Source: Parabacteroides bouchesdurhonensis (GTDB lineage: Bacteria > Bacteroidota > Bacteroidia > Bacteroidales > Tannerellaceae). From it: 64,000 nt of DNA. The translations under genes and the position numbers were made by a program. The stretch lies in contig NZ_LT896588.1 of NCBI RefSeq assembly GCF_900186615.1, positions 3,418,311-3,482,310 on the forward strand, read 5' to 3'. Under the pieces are notes generated by a model, which saw only the letters and a program-made list of their open reading frames with translations, was not told where the DNA came from and did not search any database. Below are positions 1-7,749 of the stretch, piece after piece (position 1 is the first letter of the stretch; every line of letters begins with the position of its first letter).

Positions 1-1469
1 TGGGCTGATTTGGTATCGCCAACCAACAGGACGGCGGCAGCCGCATTCACGTTGGCCGTAATGTCATCCGGATAAAGGTTAGCAGCGATCTCGTAAACCT
101 CCCGGAACTGAACCGTACCCGGGCGGTAGAAATGCGATACGCTCATGATCTCTTCCAAGCTGAGCAACTCAGGATGGGTATAAAGAAGTTGGGAAGCCTC
201 CCGGTCTGTGACGTTCCTCACCTCGTAGGCGACCATCAGTTCGATACGGCGCAGTTTCGGGAAGTAATCCCGCAACAGTTCCTTATAAGGCGCACCGCCG
301 TCCAACTCCATCAGGTAACGCTCCCTACCCTCGAAGATGCCGTAGTTGTCGATGATGAAGTTCACCGATTTCTTATAAGGTAACGAGGACTCGTTTACCA
401 GCTTTCTCAAACCTTCCCAGTCTTCCCCCACCCAAGCAGTGAGCAAGGGGCATTGCTGCAAATCGTAATAGCGGCTGAGATAAGTCTTGAAGCCTTCACT
501 GCGACGTTTAGATAAGGCCTCATTATCATAATAAGCGCCGTCAGGCGAGGAATAACCCGTGATCTGGATATGGCGGAAACGGGCCATATTATCTTTTAGA
601 AGAGGTTGCAAAAGAACGTCCACTTTTGACAGTTCGGCCTTATTGTTCCCAAACGAAGGAACGACTGTGGAGACGCCTTTCGGGTAATCTATATAAGCCG
701 TAGCCGTGGAGGTACGCACCTTGACAGGCTCGTCTTTTGGGACTAAATAATTCACCATATCCGAGAAAGCAGAACTCTCCACCTCGCGGATGACACGCAC
801 AGCAGGAACGGTTGCCAAAGCAGGCTGCTGAACACCCGGCTGAGCGCAAGGCGGCGTCAGGTTAATGTCTTTAGTAAGGACATCGTTGGCAAGGAGCAGT
901 TCCGTACAACAATCCTTGCTGACTTGTTTAAGAATAAGGGAGGCATGCTCCATCCAAGAAGCGTAAGGGATGCTGACGCGGTAACGCAGGTTATAACTGC
1001 TGCCCCGTCTGACACCTACCCAAACGTGGTAAGGCTCTATTTTCTTCGGGTCGGGATCGACCGTTTCTTCACGTCTGTCGAAGCGGGCGCGCTGGCTACC
1101 CGACAAGACGATCGGAGGCAAAACGATACGCTTGCCTTTATAATGCAATTCAGGGACAAGGCTCAACGACTGCTCAGAAGGGATGCGGATACCGTTAGCC
1201 ATGATCTTCAAATCGATACGCACACTGTCATCCCTTACCTCCATGTTCTGGGGGATTATACGGATACCTATCTCCGAACCTGAAACCGTCTTCTTTGAAT
1301 CCGCCCGAACCGACGCGCTGCACAAAAGCAACGCAATAAACAGTATTATTGCACGCAGATAACACAGACGGGCGCAGATCAACACAGATAGATTTTCTTT
1401 AAAAAAACATCTGCGTAGACCTGTACGATCCATGTCATCTGTGTGCAATAAGACTATATCCATTCCCAT
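1..1469 (-). CDS. DUF3868/OmpA-like fimbrial-locus protein, 3' end beyond the window
   Basis: This reading frame runs leftward and leaves the window without a stop; about 489 codons are visible. A hydrophobic signal segment (IILFIALLLCSASVRA) lies about 40 residues from the first ATG. A conserved N-terminal region follows, and then an OmpA-like stretch (GYSSPDGAYYDNEALSKRR) typical of DUF3868 proteins. These are encoded next to DUF3575 genes in Bacteroidales fimbrial (type V pilus) loci and probably help assemble or anchor surface fibres in the outer membrane. Possible ATG starts lie at 1469, 1463 and 1433, all far upstream of the signal core. GTG at 1385 or TTG at 1382 would give a better-sized signal peptide. 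The codons just before the signal core are made of a palindromic repeat (1351-1446). Expected to be co-transcribed with the DUF3575 gene. Confidence 0.75.
   Translation of the reverse strand, partial: MGMDIVLLHTDDMDRTGLRRCFFKENLSVLICARLCYLRAIILFIALLLCSASVRADSKKTVSGSEIGIRIIPQNMEVRDDSVRIDLKIMANGIRIPSEQSLSLVPELHYKGKRIVLPPIVLSGSQRARFDRREETVDPDPKKIEPYHVWVGVRRGSSYNLRYRVSIPYASWMEHASLILKQVSKDCCTELLLANDVLTKDINLTPPCAQPGVQQPALATVPAVRVIREVESSAFSDMVNYLVPKDEPVKVRTSTATAYIDYPKGVSTVVPSFGNNKAELSKVDVLLQPLLKDNMARFRHIQITGYSSPDGAYYDNEALSKRRSEGFKTYLSRYYDLQQCPLLTAWVGEDWEGLRKLVNESSLPYKKSVNFIIDNYGIFEGRERYLMELDGGAPYKELLRDYFPKLRRIELMVAYEVRNVTDREASQLLYTHPELLSLEEIMSVSHFYRPGTVQFREVYEIAANLYPDDITANVNAAAAVLLVGDTKSA
1351..1446. 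repeat. Imperfect palindromic repeat rich in CAGAT/ATCTG motifs
   Basis: The left half carries GCACGCAGAT, CGCAGAT and CACAGAT motifs. The right half carries the reverse complements (ATCTGCGT, ATCTGTGTGC), around an A/T-rich centre (TTTTCTTTAAAAAAA). The element forms a long imperfect palindrome of about 96 bases. It overlaps the 5' end of the DUF3868 coding region and stays in frame through it. Confidence 0.7.
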
Positions 1470-1482
1470 ATCTTTATTTTTT

Positions 1483-1556
1483 CTCTTCTCTCTCTTCTCT
1501 TTTCCCCGTTTTTCTCTCTTCTCTCCTACCAACTACCAACTACTAACTACCAACTA
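1483..1556. repeat. Low-complexity spacer: purine/pyrimidine tract plus CTACCAA tandem repeats
   Basis: Between the two fimbrial genes lies a TCTCTTCTC-type pyrimidine tract (GA-rich on the transcribed strand). It is followed by about four tandem copies of a CTACCAA/CTACTAA heptamer. The purine-rich part lies just upstream of the DUF3868 ATG at 1469 and could serve in ribosome binding. No gene is seen here. Confidence 0.6.
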
Positions 1557-1561
1557 CTTCT

Positions 1562-2122
1562 TCAATGAATCAAGTAAATAATCGAAATGCCCAGCTTCGT
1601 CGGGCCGTAGTAATGGCGTTTATAGCGGCCTATCAGTTCAGCGCATTCGGAACATACATATTTATTGTATTCCAGGTAGGCGTAACCAACCCCTAACGAC
1701 AACTCCAACCCCCAACGCCTGCCGAGGGCAAAGTGGTAACCGTATGATACCCCGCCGCCATACAGGTGGCCGCGATAGGTGTATTGATCAAGTTCGGGGA
1801 TAAAAGGTATCTGACCGATATTGTATTTAGACCAAAGGCCGTGGACGCCGAAGAAGTGACCTTCAAAACTCTTGCAAGGCCAGTAACGGAACTCGGGCTG
1901 AACCAAAACATGACGCAGGCTCATACCGTCGGGCAAAAATGTCCACGCGTTATAATTGCCGGAAATATCAAGGGAAGTTTTATGACCCAAAGCGATCTCA
2001 ACGCCTAGATTCGGCGTCGTAGTGGCCCAATAAGCAAGGTTCGTTTTGGTTGCTATGTGCTGGCCGTATAAATTGCCGGCAGAAAGCAAACAAATAAGCA
2101 ATTGTAACAATATTCTAACCAT
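1562..2122 (-). CDS. DUF3575 family outer-membrane protein of a fimbrial locus
   Basis: A 186-residue protein with an N-terminal signal peptide ending near NLYGQ. It contains the DUF3575 signature region (TKTNLAYWATTTPNLGVEIA) and aromatic-alternating strands (GLELSLGVGYAYLEY) suggesting a small beta-barrel in the outer membrane. In Bacteroidales, DUF3575 genes open operons that also encode DUF3868, Mfa1/FimA-like and FimB-like proteins, so a role in fimbria biogenesis is inferred from family and context. The downstream DUF3868 gene is 93 bases away on the same strand. Upstream lie a short hairpin (2140-2162) and then the left arm of an invertible segment. In the present orientation no good promoter faces this gene. 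Confidence 0.8.
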   Translation of the reverse strand: MVRILLQLLICLLSAGNLYGQHIATKTNLAYWATTTPNLGVEIALGHKTSLDISGNYNAWTFLPDGMSLRHVLVQPEFRYWPCKSFEGHFFGVHGLWSKYNIGQIPFIPELDQYTYRGHLYGGGVSYGYHFALGRRWGLELSLGVGYAYLEYNKYVCSECAELIGRYKRHYYGPTKLGISIIYLIH

Positions 2123-2139
2123 TTTATCTTCTTTTTTCT

Positions 2140-2162
2140 AAAAGAGCTTTATAAACTCTTTT
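2140..2162 (-). other. Leader hairpin upstream of the DUF3575 gene
   Basis: AAAAGAG and CTCTTTT (2140-2146 and 2156-2162) form a perfect 7-bp stem with a 9-base loop. It lies outside the invertible segment, so it would be present in any transcript entering the operon from an inverted promoter. There is no U-run, so it is not an obvious terminator. Confidence 0.4.
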
Positions 2163-2164
2163 AA

Positions 2165-2191
2165 TGTCCCTTATTTGTGAAATAAGGGACA
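2165..2191. repeat. Left inverted repeat (recombination site) of the invertible segment
   Basis: A 27-base site with the core CTTATTTGTGAAATAAG, itself a near-perfect palindrome around the asymmetric centre GTG. Its reverse complement recurs at 2706-2732 with 2 mismatches in 27. The GTG/CAC centres show that the two sites are in inverted orientation. Confidence 0.85.
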
Positions 2192-2593
2192 AAAGACGTA
2201 GAATAATGATTTTCAATGCTATACAAAGCCTTACTGACCAAAATAATAAATTTATACGCCGGTTTTATATTTCTTGATAGAGGTTAAATTACAATACTTG
2301 GGAGTAAGTTTTTATGCATAGGAAAATGAGGGCGATATTTGGCTAAAATGTCAGCATCCCTTATCTTTTTTTTACGGTTTACCGCTTTTTATAAATGTTT
2401 ATTTACATATTTAGGGGCGAATTTGGGCACAAAGATGTAAATGGATGTTAAGGGCAAAAAAGGGGCTGTCCAAACTTTGTCTATAATTGAGCTTTGATGA
2501 GGCGTTTTTTCAATTTTTGATTAGATTTAGCCTGAACTATTTATAAAAATAAGCCTTTTTAACTTTTATTTGTCAAAAACCTCACATAAATCC

Positions 2594-2623
2594 TTTCACA
2601 TTTATTTTTAATATCTACCTTTG
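2594..2623 (+). promoter_or_regulatory. Promoter inside the invertible segment, pointing right
   Basis: TACCTTTG at 2616-2623 fits the Bacteroidetes -7 box TAnnTTTG and is followed by GC. A TTTC at 2594-2597 is 18 bases upstream, in the place of the -33 box. No comparable box was found on the other strand of the segment. As oriented it reads toward the 3' end of the convergent recombinase gene. Confidence 0.6.
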
Positions 2624-2705
2624 CAGGCGTAACCCCATTGACTTTCGGGTTTTGGGGAAATAAAAGGGTGAAATTTCGTGTTGTTCTGACTTTAAAAATA
2701 GGGGA

Positions 2706-2732
2706 TGTCCCTTATTTCACAAATAAGCGTCA
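2706..2732. repeat. Right inverted repeat (recombination site) of the invertible segment
   Basis: The inverted partner of the 2165-2191 site (25 of 27 positions match). It overlaps the end of the recombinase gene: the TGA stop of that gene is bases 2732-2730, inside this repeat. Confidence 0.85.
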
Positions 2733-3690
2733 CCGGGAGCGGCGCACTATGTTATCCAAGCTCCGGATTACCTGCATATTTGCTTTATCCAATACCATCT
2801 GGTCCAAACTGCTCAGGTAAAAACGCGTTGTCTTCTCCGACGTATGGCCCAGGGATTCACCGATTATACCTAACGGCGTATGCAAACGCTTCGCCTCCAT
2901 CGCCCACGCATGACGCGCCACGTAAGAAGTAAGCTTCACCGGTAAGTCCAGTCTATTCCCGATACGGCACAAACGGCGGTTATACGTACGGAGGCTGGAT
3001 TTGTATTCCGTGTACGAAGGATCAGCCTTTTTAAGGATCGGGAAAAGGTAATCGCCAACGCCCTTGCCGGAATACTTATTCAATAACGCGCTCATCCCCT
3101 TGGACAGGCGGATACTGATACGGATATTCGTCTTGCGGCGGTAATAAACCAGGAAAACGTCCACCAGGTTCGCCGTGGTAAGGTAAGCCAGGTCTACAAA
3201 CGGGATACCGCAAGTCATAAAACTAAAGATAAACAGGTCACGCGCAAACGACAGTTCACCTTCGCCATCCAGGTCGCACAACGCAATCTTTTTCAGTGCA
3301 TCCACATCTATCGTGGCTTTATCCGTACGCTTCGGACTGAAACGGATATGCGAAAAAGGATTGGAATCCTTCGGGGCGAGGCGGTCGCTTACCGCCGAGT
3401 TGTACACCGTACGCAGGCAACTAAGGTACGTGCACTGGGAATTGGGGCTGAGATTAGCCAGCCTCATCGAACTCTCGAAGTCGCGCATGAAACGCAACGT
3501 TACCTCCTTGAACGGAAGGCTGGAAGAATTTAAAACTCTTCAAACGGTTACGTGTACTACGGTAAATACCCGCCGTACCCGAACGACGGTTCTTTTCCAA
3601 CATCTTACAACGGGAATCCATATAGGCCAACAAGTCACGGCCCGAATACTGCTTTTCTGTCTTCATACTTTTCTGCTTTTTATTCAACAT
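2730..3690 (-). pseudogene. Tyrosine recombinase (fimbrial-locus invertase type), frameshifted and lacking catalytic Arg I
   Basis: Two reading frames together make one tyrosine recombinase of about 315 residues. The N-terminal SAM-like part starts at 3690 or, more likely, at the in-frame ATG at 3666 (MKTEKQYSGRDLL). The catalytic part is in a different frame from about 3535 to 2730. The frames join near 3520-3530 at TTTAAATTC, where removing one A (or adding two) restores continuity. The catalytic part keeps the Arg of SYVARHAW, the His of SLGH and the Tyr of TTRFYL. The first catalytic arginine, normally in a YTRGM or YARGI motif, reads MTCGI, with TGC where CGC would give Arg. Such enzymes flip promoters beside Bacteroides surface operons. 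With a frameshift and a lost catalytic residue it is probably dead. Confidence 0.8.
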
Positions 3691-3747
3691 AAGAGTTATT
3701 GAAAAACAAAAGAAGAAAATTATTTGTTCCCTAACACACGAAAACAG

Positions 3748-3787
3748 AAAAGATCCCGATGATTTGGAAAAGTCATCGGGATCTTTT
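3748..3787. terminator. Strong bidirectional stem-loop
   Basis: A perfect 15-bp stem (AAAAGATCCCGATGA at 3748-3762 and its complement at 3773-3787) flanked by A- and T-runs. A second small hairpin (ATCAT-CGGG-ATGAT, 3794-3807) repeats the same TCATCGGGAT arm. It lies between two divergently read genes, so it insulates the fimbrial locus from the peptidase gene rather than ending either. Confidence 0.6.
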
Positions 3788-3870
3788 TACAAAATCATCG
3801 GGATGATTTATATATGTCTGTCCATTCATTCGTAAACATATTAATCAATAATTAATCTAAAAAGCAGATG

Positions 3871-3897
3871 TTTTAGTTACAATAATTAATATCTTTG
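3871..3897 (+). promoter_or_regulatory. Promoter of the M24 peptidase gene
   Basis: TATCTTTG at 3890-3897 matches the Bacteroidetes -7 box. A TTTTAG at 3871 is a weak -33 candidate. The ATG is 30 bases downstream. Confidence 0.6.
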
Positions 3898-3927
3898 ATG
3901 CTCTGATAAAAATAAACGATCCAAAGA

Positions 3928-5106
3928 ATGATGATACCAAAAGAATTGACGAGTGATCTGAAACTAAAATGGACGCGCATACAACAAGCCATGCAGCAGA
4001 TGGGCGCAGACGGATGTTTACTTTCCATTGATGTAAATCTGTATTATACTACCGGACGTATATATAATGGTTATTTTTACATGCCGGCAGAAGGAGAACC
4101 CCGTTTCTTTATAAAACGTCCGAACGGACTATCCGGCAATAATGTAATATATATCCGTAAGCCGGAACAAATGCCGGAACTCTTTGCGGAACACGGCTTG
4201 AAAATGCCCGAAAAATTAGTATTGGAGGCAGACGAACTTACTTACAATGATTATATACGCTTGCTAAATATATTCCATCCGAAAGAAACGGCCAACGCAA
4301 CTGCCATGATGCGTATGCTGAGACGTATTAAAACTCCGTGGGAAATCTCCCAATTCCGTATATCGGCAGAAAAACATGCAGCTACTTACGCTAAGATTCC
4401 GGGACTTTTCCGTCGTGGCATGACCGATCTGGAGTTTCAGTTTGAAATAGAAAAAGAAATGCGTAAAAACGGCTCAATCGGTATATTCCGTGCCTTTGGC
4501 GCCAACATGGATATTTATATGGGAAGCATCCTGGCGGGAGAGAATGCGGAAGAGCCCTCTCCTTTCGACTTTGCATTAGGCGGGGCAGGCATGGATAATT
4601 CCTGTCCGTTGGGAGCAAACGGAACTGTCCTTAAGGAAGGAACGGCCATCATGGTCGATATGGCGGGCAACTACACGCCTTACATGACGGATATGACACG
4701 CGTATTCTCCGTTGGCAAACTTCCGGAGGTTGCTTATCGTGCGCACCAGACAGCACTTACCATACAACATGAAATAGAAGGCAAAGCACACCCCGGTACA
4801 GCCTGTGCCGACTTATACAACATAGCGGCACAGATAGCTGAAAAGGAAGGATTGTCTTCTTATTTTATGGGAACAAAACAACAAGCTAAGTTTGTAGGGC
4901 ATGGCATAGGCATCCAGATTAATGAGTTACCGGTACTCACACCCCGTTCCAAAGAAGAACTATTACCCGATATGGTATTTGCCCTGGAACCGAAATTCGT
5001 GATTCCGGGTGTTGGAGCGGTAGGCATAGAAAACAGTTTTCTGATTACTGAAACAGGAACTGAAAAACTGACACATTGTAACGAAGAAATAATAGATATT
5101 TATTAA
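3928..5106 (+). CDS. Xaa-Pro peptidase-like M24 family metallopeptidase
   Basis: A 392-residue cytoplasmic enzyme of the pita-bread (M24) fold. The N-terminal creatinase-like domain covers roughly residues 1-125 and the metal-binding domain the rest. Ligands expected for a dinuclear metal site are visible: Asp in VDMAGNY (about 243), Asp in TDMTRVF, His in GHGIGIQ (about 325), Glu in ALEPKF (about 354) and Glu in GIENSF (about 368). The family removes N-terminal residues preceding proline from peptides. Two adjacent ATGs (3928 and 3931) are possible starts. The gene has its own promoter and is followed after 60 bases by the alkaline phosphatase gene on the same strand. Exact substrate unknown. 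Confidence 0.88.
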   Translation: MMIPKELTSDLKLKWTRIQQAMQQMGADGCLLSIDVNLYYTTGRIYNGYFYMPAEGEPRFFIKRPNGLSGNNVIYIRKPEQMPELFAEHGLKMPEKLVLEADELTYNDYIRLLNIFHPKETANATAMMRMLRRIKTPWEISQFRISAEKHAATYAKIPGLFRRGMTDLEFQFEIEKEMRKNGSIGIFRAFGANMDIYMGSILAGENAEEPSPFDFALGGAGMDNSCPLGANGTVLKEGTAIMVDMAGNYTPYMTDMTRVFSVGKLPEVAYRAHQTALTIQHEIEGKAHPGTACADLYNIAAQIAEKEGLSSYFMGTKQQAKFVGHGIGIQINELPVLTPRSKEELLPDMVFALEPKFVIPGVGAVGIENSFLITETGTEKLTHCNEEIIDIY

Positions 5107-5166
5107 TCAACCTTCGCAAAGCTCCGGTTGATCACTGAATTTTGCGAAAAACATAAATTTACTGAT

Positions 5167-6867
5167 ATGAAAAAGACAATGGCAATTCTGCTTTTGCTGG
5201 CGCTAATCATAATGCCCACGAAAGCCGCAGATGTTGAAAACGTAAAGCCGGTTAAGAATGTAATCGTCCTTATCCCGGACGGGACTTCACTCGCAACAGT
5301 CTCTATGGCACGCTGGTTGCAATGGTACACAAATCCGGATAAACCGAAATTGAACATCGACCCGTATTTGTGCGGAACAGTACGTACCCACTCGTCCAAT
5401 GCACCGATCGGCGACTCCGCCCCCACAACATCCTGCTATATGACCGGACAGCCCAGCCGTACAGGTTATGTATCTACCTATCCTGAGAACGACGGCGACA
5501 ATGACATTTATCCAACCGATCCTTCCCGCGCCTTCCAACCGCTGACAACTGTACTGGAAGCAGCCAAAATACTACAGGGAAAAGCTACAGGTTTGGTATT
5601 TACCTGCGAATTTCCTCATGCAACTCCGGCAGACTGCTCCGCACATAGCTACAATCGCGGCAAATATGAATGGATTGCCCCGCAAATGGTACACAATGAC
5701 CTGAATGTGGTAATAGGAGGCGGTGTTTCCATCCTCGACAAGAATATGGAAGATTATCTGCTTTCCAATGGTTACAGCGTATATAAGAACGACCTGAAAA
5801 GTATGCGTGCCGATAACGGTAATAAGATGTGGGCACTGTACGGCGACCGTGAAATGGCTTACGACATCGACCGTAATCCGGAAGAACAACCTTCTTTGGA
5901 GGAAATGACGCGGAAGGCTATCAGCAAATTATCAAAAGACCCGAACGGTTTCTTCTTAATGGTAGAAGGAAGCAAGATTGACTGGGCTGCACATGGAAAT
6001 GATCCGATAGGCATGGCGACGGATATGTTGGCATTTGACCGCGCTTGCGGCGCCGCATTGGAATTTGCCCGTCAGAATGGCGAAACAGCCGTTGTTATCT
6101 TACCCGACCACGGAAACAGCGGTATCAGCATCGGCAGAGCAAGCTGTAAAGGATATGATAAACTGACAAAAGACCAGCTGTTCCACCAGTTCTCGCAATA
6201 TAAACTGACAGCCGAAGGGTTTGCCAAGAAGTTAAACAGCGAACCAAATTCGGAAGTACAGAATATTTTCCGCAAATACGCAGGATTCGAACTGACTCCG
6301 GAAGAGTTGAACGCTTTGAACAACAATAAAGATTACAAAAACAGCCCTATTCCTGTAGACCAACGTAAATCCGACGATAATTCGTCTATGTACAGCGGTT
6401 CATTAACCGGGTTGATGGCACATCTTCTTACTTCCAGAACGTGCTTTGGTTTTACTACCAGCGGACATACCGGCGAAGAAGTTTTTCTGGCAGCTTATCA
6501 TCCGCAAGGCACTCTGCCTCTTGGCATGCATACAAACATTGAAATAAATGATTATCTATGCGCGTTATTCGGAATGACTCATAATACGCTGGAGGATTTA
6601 ACTAACAAAAACTTCGCACCTCATACAGATGTATTTAAAGATTACACATGCCAGATTATTCCGGCAGCAGATGAAAAAGGTTCGCCTACATTGGTTGTAA
6701 AGAATAAGAAAGACAAGAAAAAACAACTAACGATCACTCCGTTCTCAAACATTGTAAAAACAGGCAAGAAAGGAGAAAATGAAATCAGACTTAATTCGGT
6801 GATAGTTTATGTAGACAAAAATAACACATTCTACCTGCCGTCCGGTTTGACAGACTATCTGAAATAA
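5167..6867 (+). CDS. Alkaline phosphatase (PhoA superfamily), exported
   Basis: A 566-residue protein starting at the ATG at 5167, which begins a clear signal peptide (MKKTMAILLLLALIIMPTKA). An upstream in-frame ATG at 5128 would add a charged extension and is unlikely. Metal and catalytic motifs are in the expected order: Asp in LIPDGTS (about 38), the nucleophile Ser in GDSAPTTS (about 91), Glu/Asp/His in VEGSKIDWAAHGND (265-280), Asp-His in LPDHGN (about 312) and His in TSGHTGEE (about 434). It hydrolyses phosphomonoesters in the periplasm using zinc and magnesium. A perfect hairpin follows the stop. The upstream gap is only 60 bases, so co-transcription with the peptidase is possible. Confidence 0.92.
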   Translation: MKKTMAILLLLALIIMPTKAADVENVKPVKNVIVLIPDGTSLATVSMARWLQWYTNPDKPKLNIDPYLCGTVRTHSSNAPIGDSAPTTSCYMTGQPSRTGYVSTYPENDGDNDIYPTDPSRAFQPLTTVLEAAKILQGKATGLVFTCEFPHATPADCSAHSYNRGKYEWIAPQMVHNDLNVVIGGGVSILDKNMEDYLLSNGYSVYKNDLKSMRADNGNKMWALYGDREMAYDIDRNPEEQPSLEEMTRKAISKLSKDPNGFFLMVEGSKIDWAAHGNDPIGMATDMLAFDRACGAALEFARQNGETAVVILPDHGNSGISIGRASCKGYDKLTKDQLFHQFSQYKLTAEGFAKKLNSEPNSEVQNIFRKYAGFELTPEELNALNNNKDYKNSPIPVDQRKSDDNSSMYSGSLTGLMAHLLTSRTCFGFTTSGHTGEEVFLAAYHPQGTLPLGMHTNIEINDYLCALFGMTHNTLEDLTNKNFAPHTDVFKDYTCQIIPAADEKGSPTLVVKNKKDKKKQLTITPFSNIVKTGKKGENEIRLNSVIVYVDKNNTFYLPSGLTDYLK

Positions 6868-6884
6868 TATTTTAAATACAACAA

Positions 6885-6939
6885 TAGAGAATATCGCAGA
6901 TTTATTTGTAAACAATCAATATATCTGCGATATTCTCTA
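6885..6939 (+). terminator. Terminator after the alkaline phosphatase gene
   Basis: A perfect 17-bp inverted repeat (6885-6901 and 6923-6939) with a 21-base loop and TTTT soon after. It may act in both directions, because the antitoxin gene ends convergently at 7002. Confidence 0.7.
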
Positions 6940-7001
6940 TTTTAGCCATGAAGTTTGCATTATGTCTCCGGCTTGCCTTCTGGAACCGGGAGATTGCAAT
7001 A

Positions 7002-7304
7002 TCACATAGCCGGAGTTAATTCAACTGTCAGTCCCAAAGCATTAACAATCCGATAGAATGTAGCTACGCTTGGCACAGTCGTCCCCTTTTCAATACGTGA
7101 AATATATGATTTATTTGCACCTATACGTTTTGCCAATTCTTCTTGTGTCAATCTCGCGTTTTTCCGGGCATTAAGAAGTATCTGACTTGTATAAAAAGCA
7201 TAAGCTTCCTCGTCAAATCTGGCACGTTCAGAAGTTCCGGTCTCTCCATACTGCGCATTAAGAACCGCACTATAATCCCTAATTTTGTGATCATTTATCT
7301 GCAT
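7002..7304 (-). CDS. HigA-type antitoxin, XRE helix-turn-helix
   Basis: A 100-residue DNA-binding protein. A Cro/C1-type helix-turn-helix occupies roughly residues 45-95 (LTQEELAKRIGANKSYISRI, then EKGTTVPSVATFYRIVNALG). It should neutralise the partner HigB-like toxin and repress the shared promoter, where a palindrome is visible (7633-7656). Its start overlaps the end of the toxin reading frame by 14 bases, as is typical of toxin-first HigBA pairs. The gene looks intact although the toxin gene does not, which may leave it as an orphan regulator. Confidence 0.85.
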   Translation of the reverse strand: MQINDHKIRDYSAVLNAQYGETGTSERARFDEEAYAFYTSQILLNARKNARLTQEELAKRIGANKSYISRIEKGTTVPSVATFYRIVNALGLTVELTPAM

Positions 7305-7616
7305 AATAAGCCTCCTTTATTTCTAATGCTTTTTCAATCTCACCAGATGGTGTTTTTTGTGTTTTTTTCTGAAAACCATTAAACAACACAACTATCTGAC
7401 CATCGTCAAAGATAAAAAAGACACGATAAATATTTCCATTATACTCCATACGAAGTTCATATAATCCATCACGTATAAATTTAATGAACTTTACAGGCAT
7501 CCGGTCTTCCACTTCCAAAAGTGAAATGATATAGTTTAGCTTTAACAATTCTTTTGTAGAAAGTGTTGCTATAAATTTCTCGAAATACCTCCGTATGTTA
7601 TTATCTTACGTTTCAT
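7291..7616 (-). pseudogene. HigB/RelE-type toxin (Gp49-like), 5' frameshift
   Basis: The conserved body (FIKFIRDGLYELR, then YRVFFIFDDG and VLFNGFQKKT) is that of PF05973 toxins, which are mRNA-cleaving ribosome-associated RNases. From the natural-looking ATG at 7616 one reads MKRKIITYGG and then a stop a few codons later. The remaining family sequence (YFEKFIATLSTKELLK) is in another frame. One missing base near 7587-7593 (GGAGG-TATTTC) explains this. The only start left in the main frame is TTG at 7548, which yields 85 residues without the N-terminal helix. Either the toxin is dead, the base was lost in assembly, or a frameshift at the GGAGG is used, which I think unlikely. Confidence 0.75.
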
Positions 7617-7620
7617 ACAG

Positions 7621-7656
7621 CAAAGATACTAAAAAGTTACACAATCATGTAACTTT
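7621..7656 (-). promoter_or_regulatory. Toxin-antitoxin promoter with overlapping palindromic operator
   Basis: On the minus strand TATCTTTG (7628-7621) is a -7 box directly upstream of the toxin ATG at 7616. Just upstream, AAAGTTAC and GTAACTTT (8-bp arms, 7633-7656) form a palindrome within the promoter spacer. That is the usual place for an antitoxin-bound operator. Confidence 0.65.
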
Positions 7657-7749
7657 TATTTGATTCTTTATAAGTTTACACTCAAAATTATTTTTTGTAT
7701 ATAAGCCATTATAATTTCACAAAACAAATAAAAACACCGATTTTATAAT

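Larger units (their letters stand above)
2165..2732. other. Predicted invertible promoter segment (invertron), OFF orientation
   Basis: A 568-base AT-rich segment with no convincing gene, bounded by 27-base inverted repeats and adjoining a tyrosine recombinase gene. The only good Bacteroidetes-type promoter inside (2594-2623) points right, away from the DUF3575/DUF3868 operon. Inversion would place the -7 box near 2273-2280 facing left, giving a leader of about 140 bases before the ATG at 2122. This arrangement matches known phase-variable promoters of Bacteroides surface-structure operons. The orientation call is inference from the promoter motif. Confidence 0.75.

Noticed and set aside
2638-2820. 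60-codon plus-strand frame across the right inverted repeat
   Set aside because: It follows the promoter box but runs through the recombination site and antisense to the recombinase gene, with no recognisable protein features.
5128-5166. Upstream ATG extending the alkaline phosphatase
   Set aside because: It would put 13 polar residues before a perfect signal peptide that begins at 5167.
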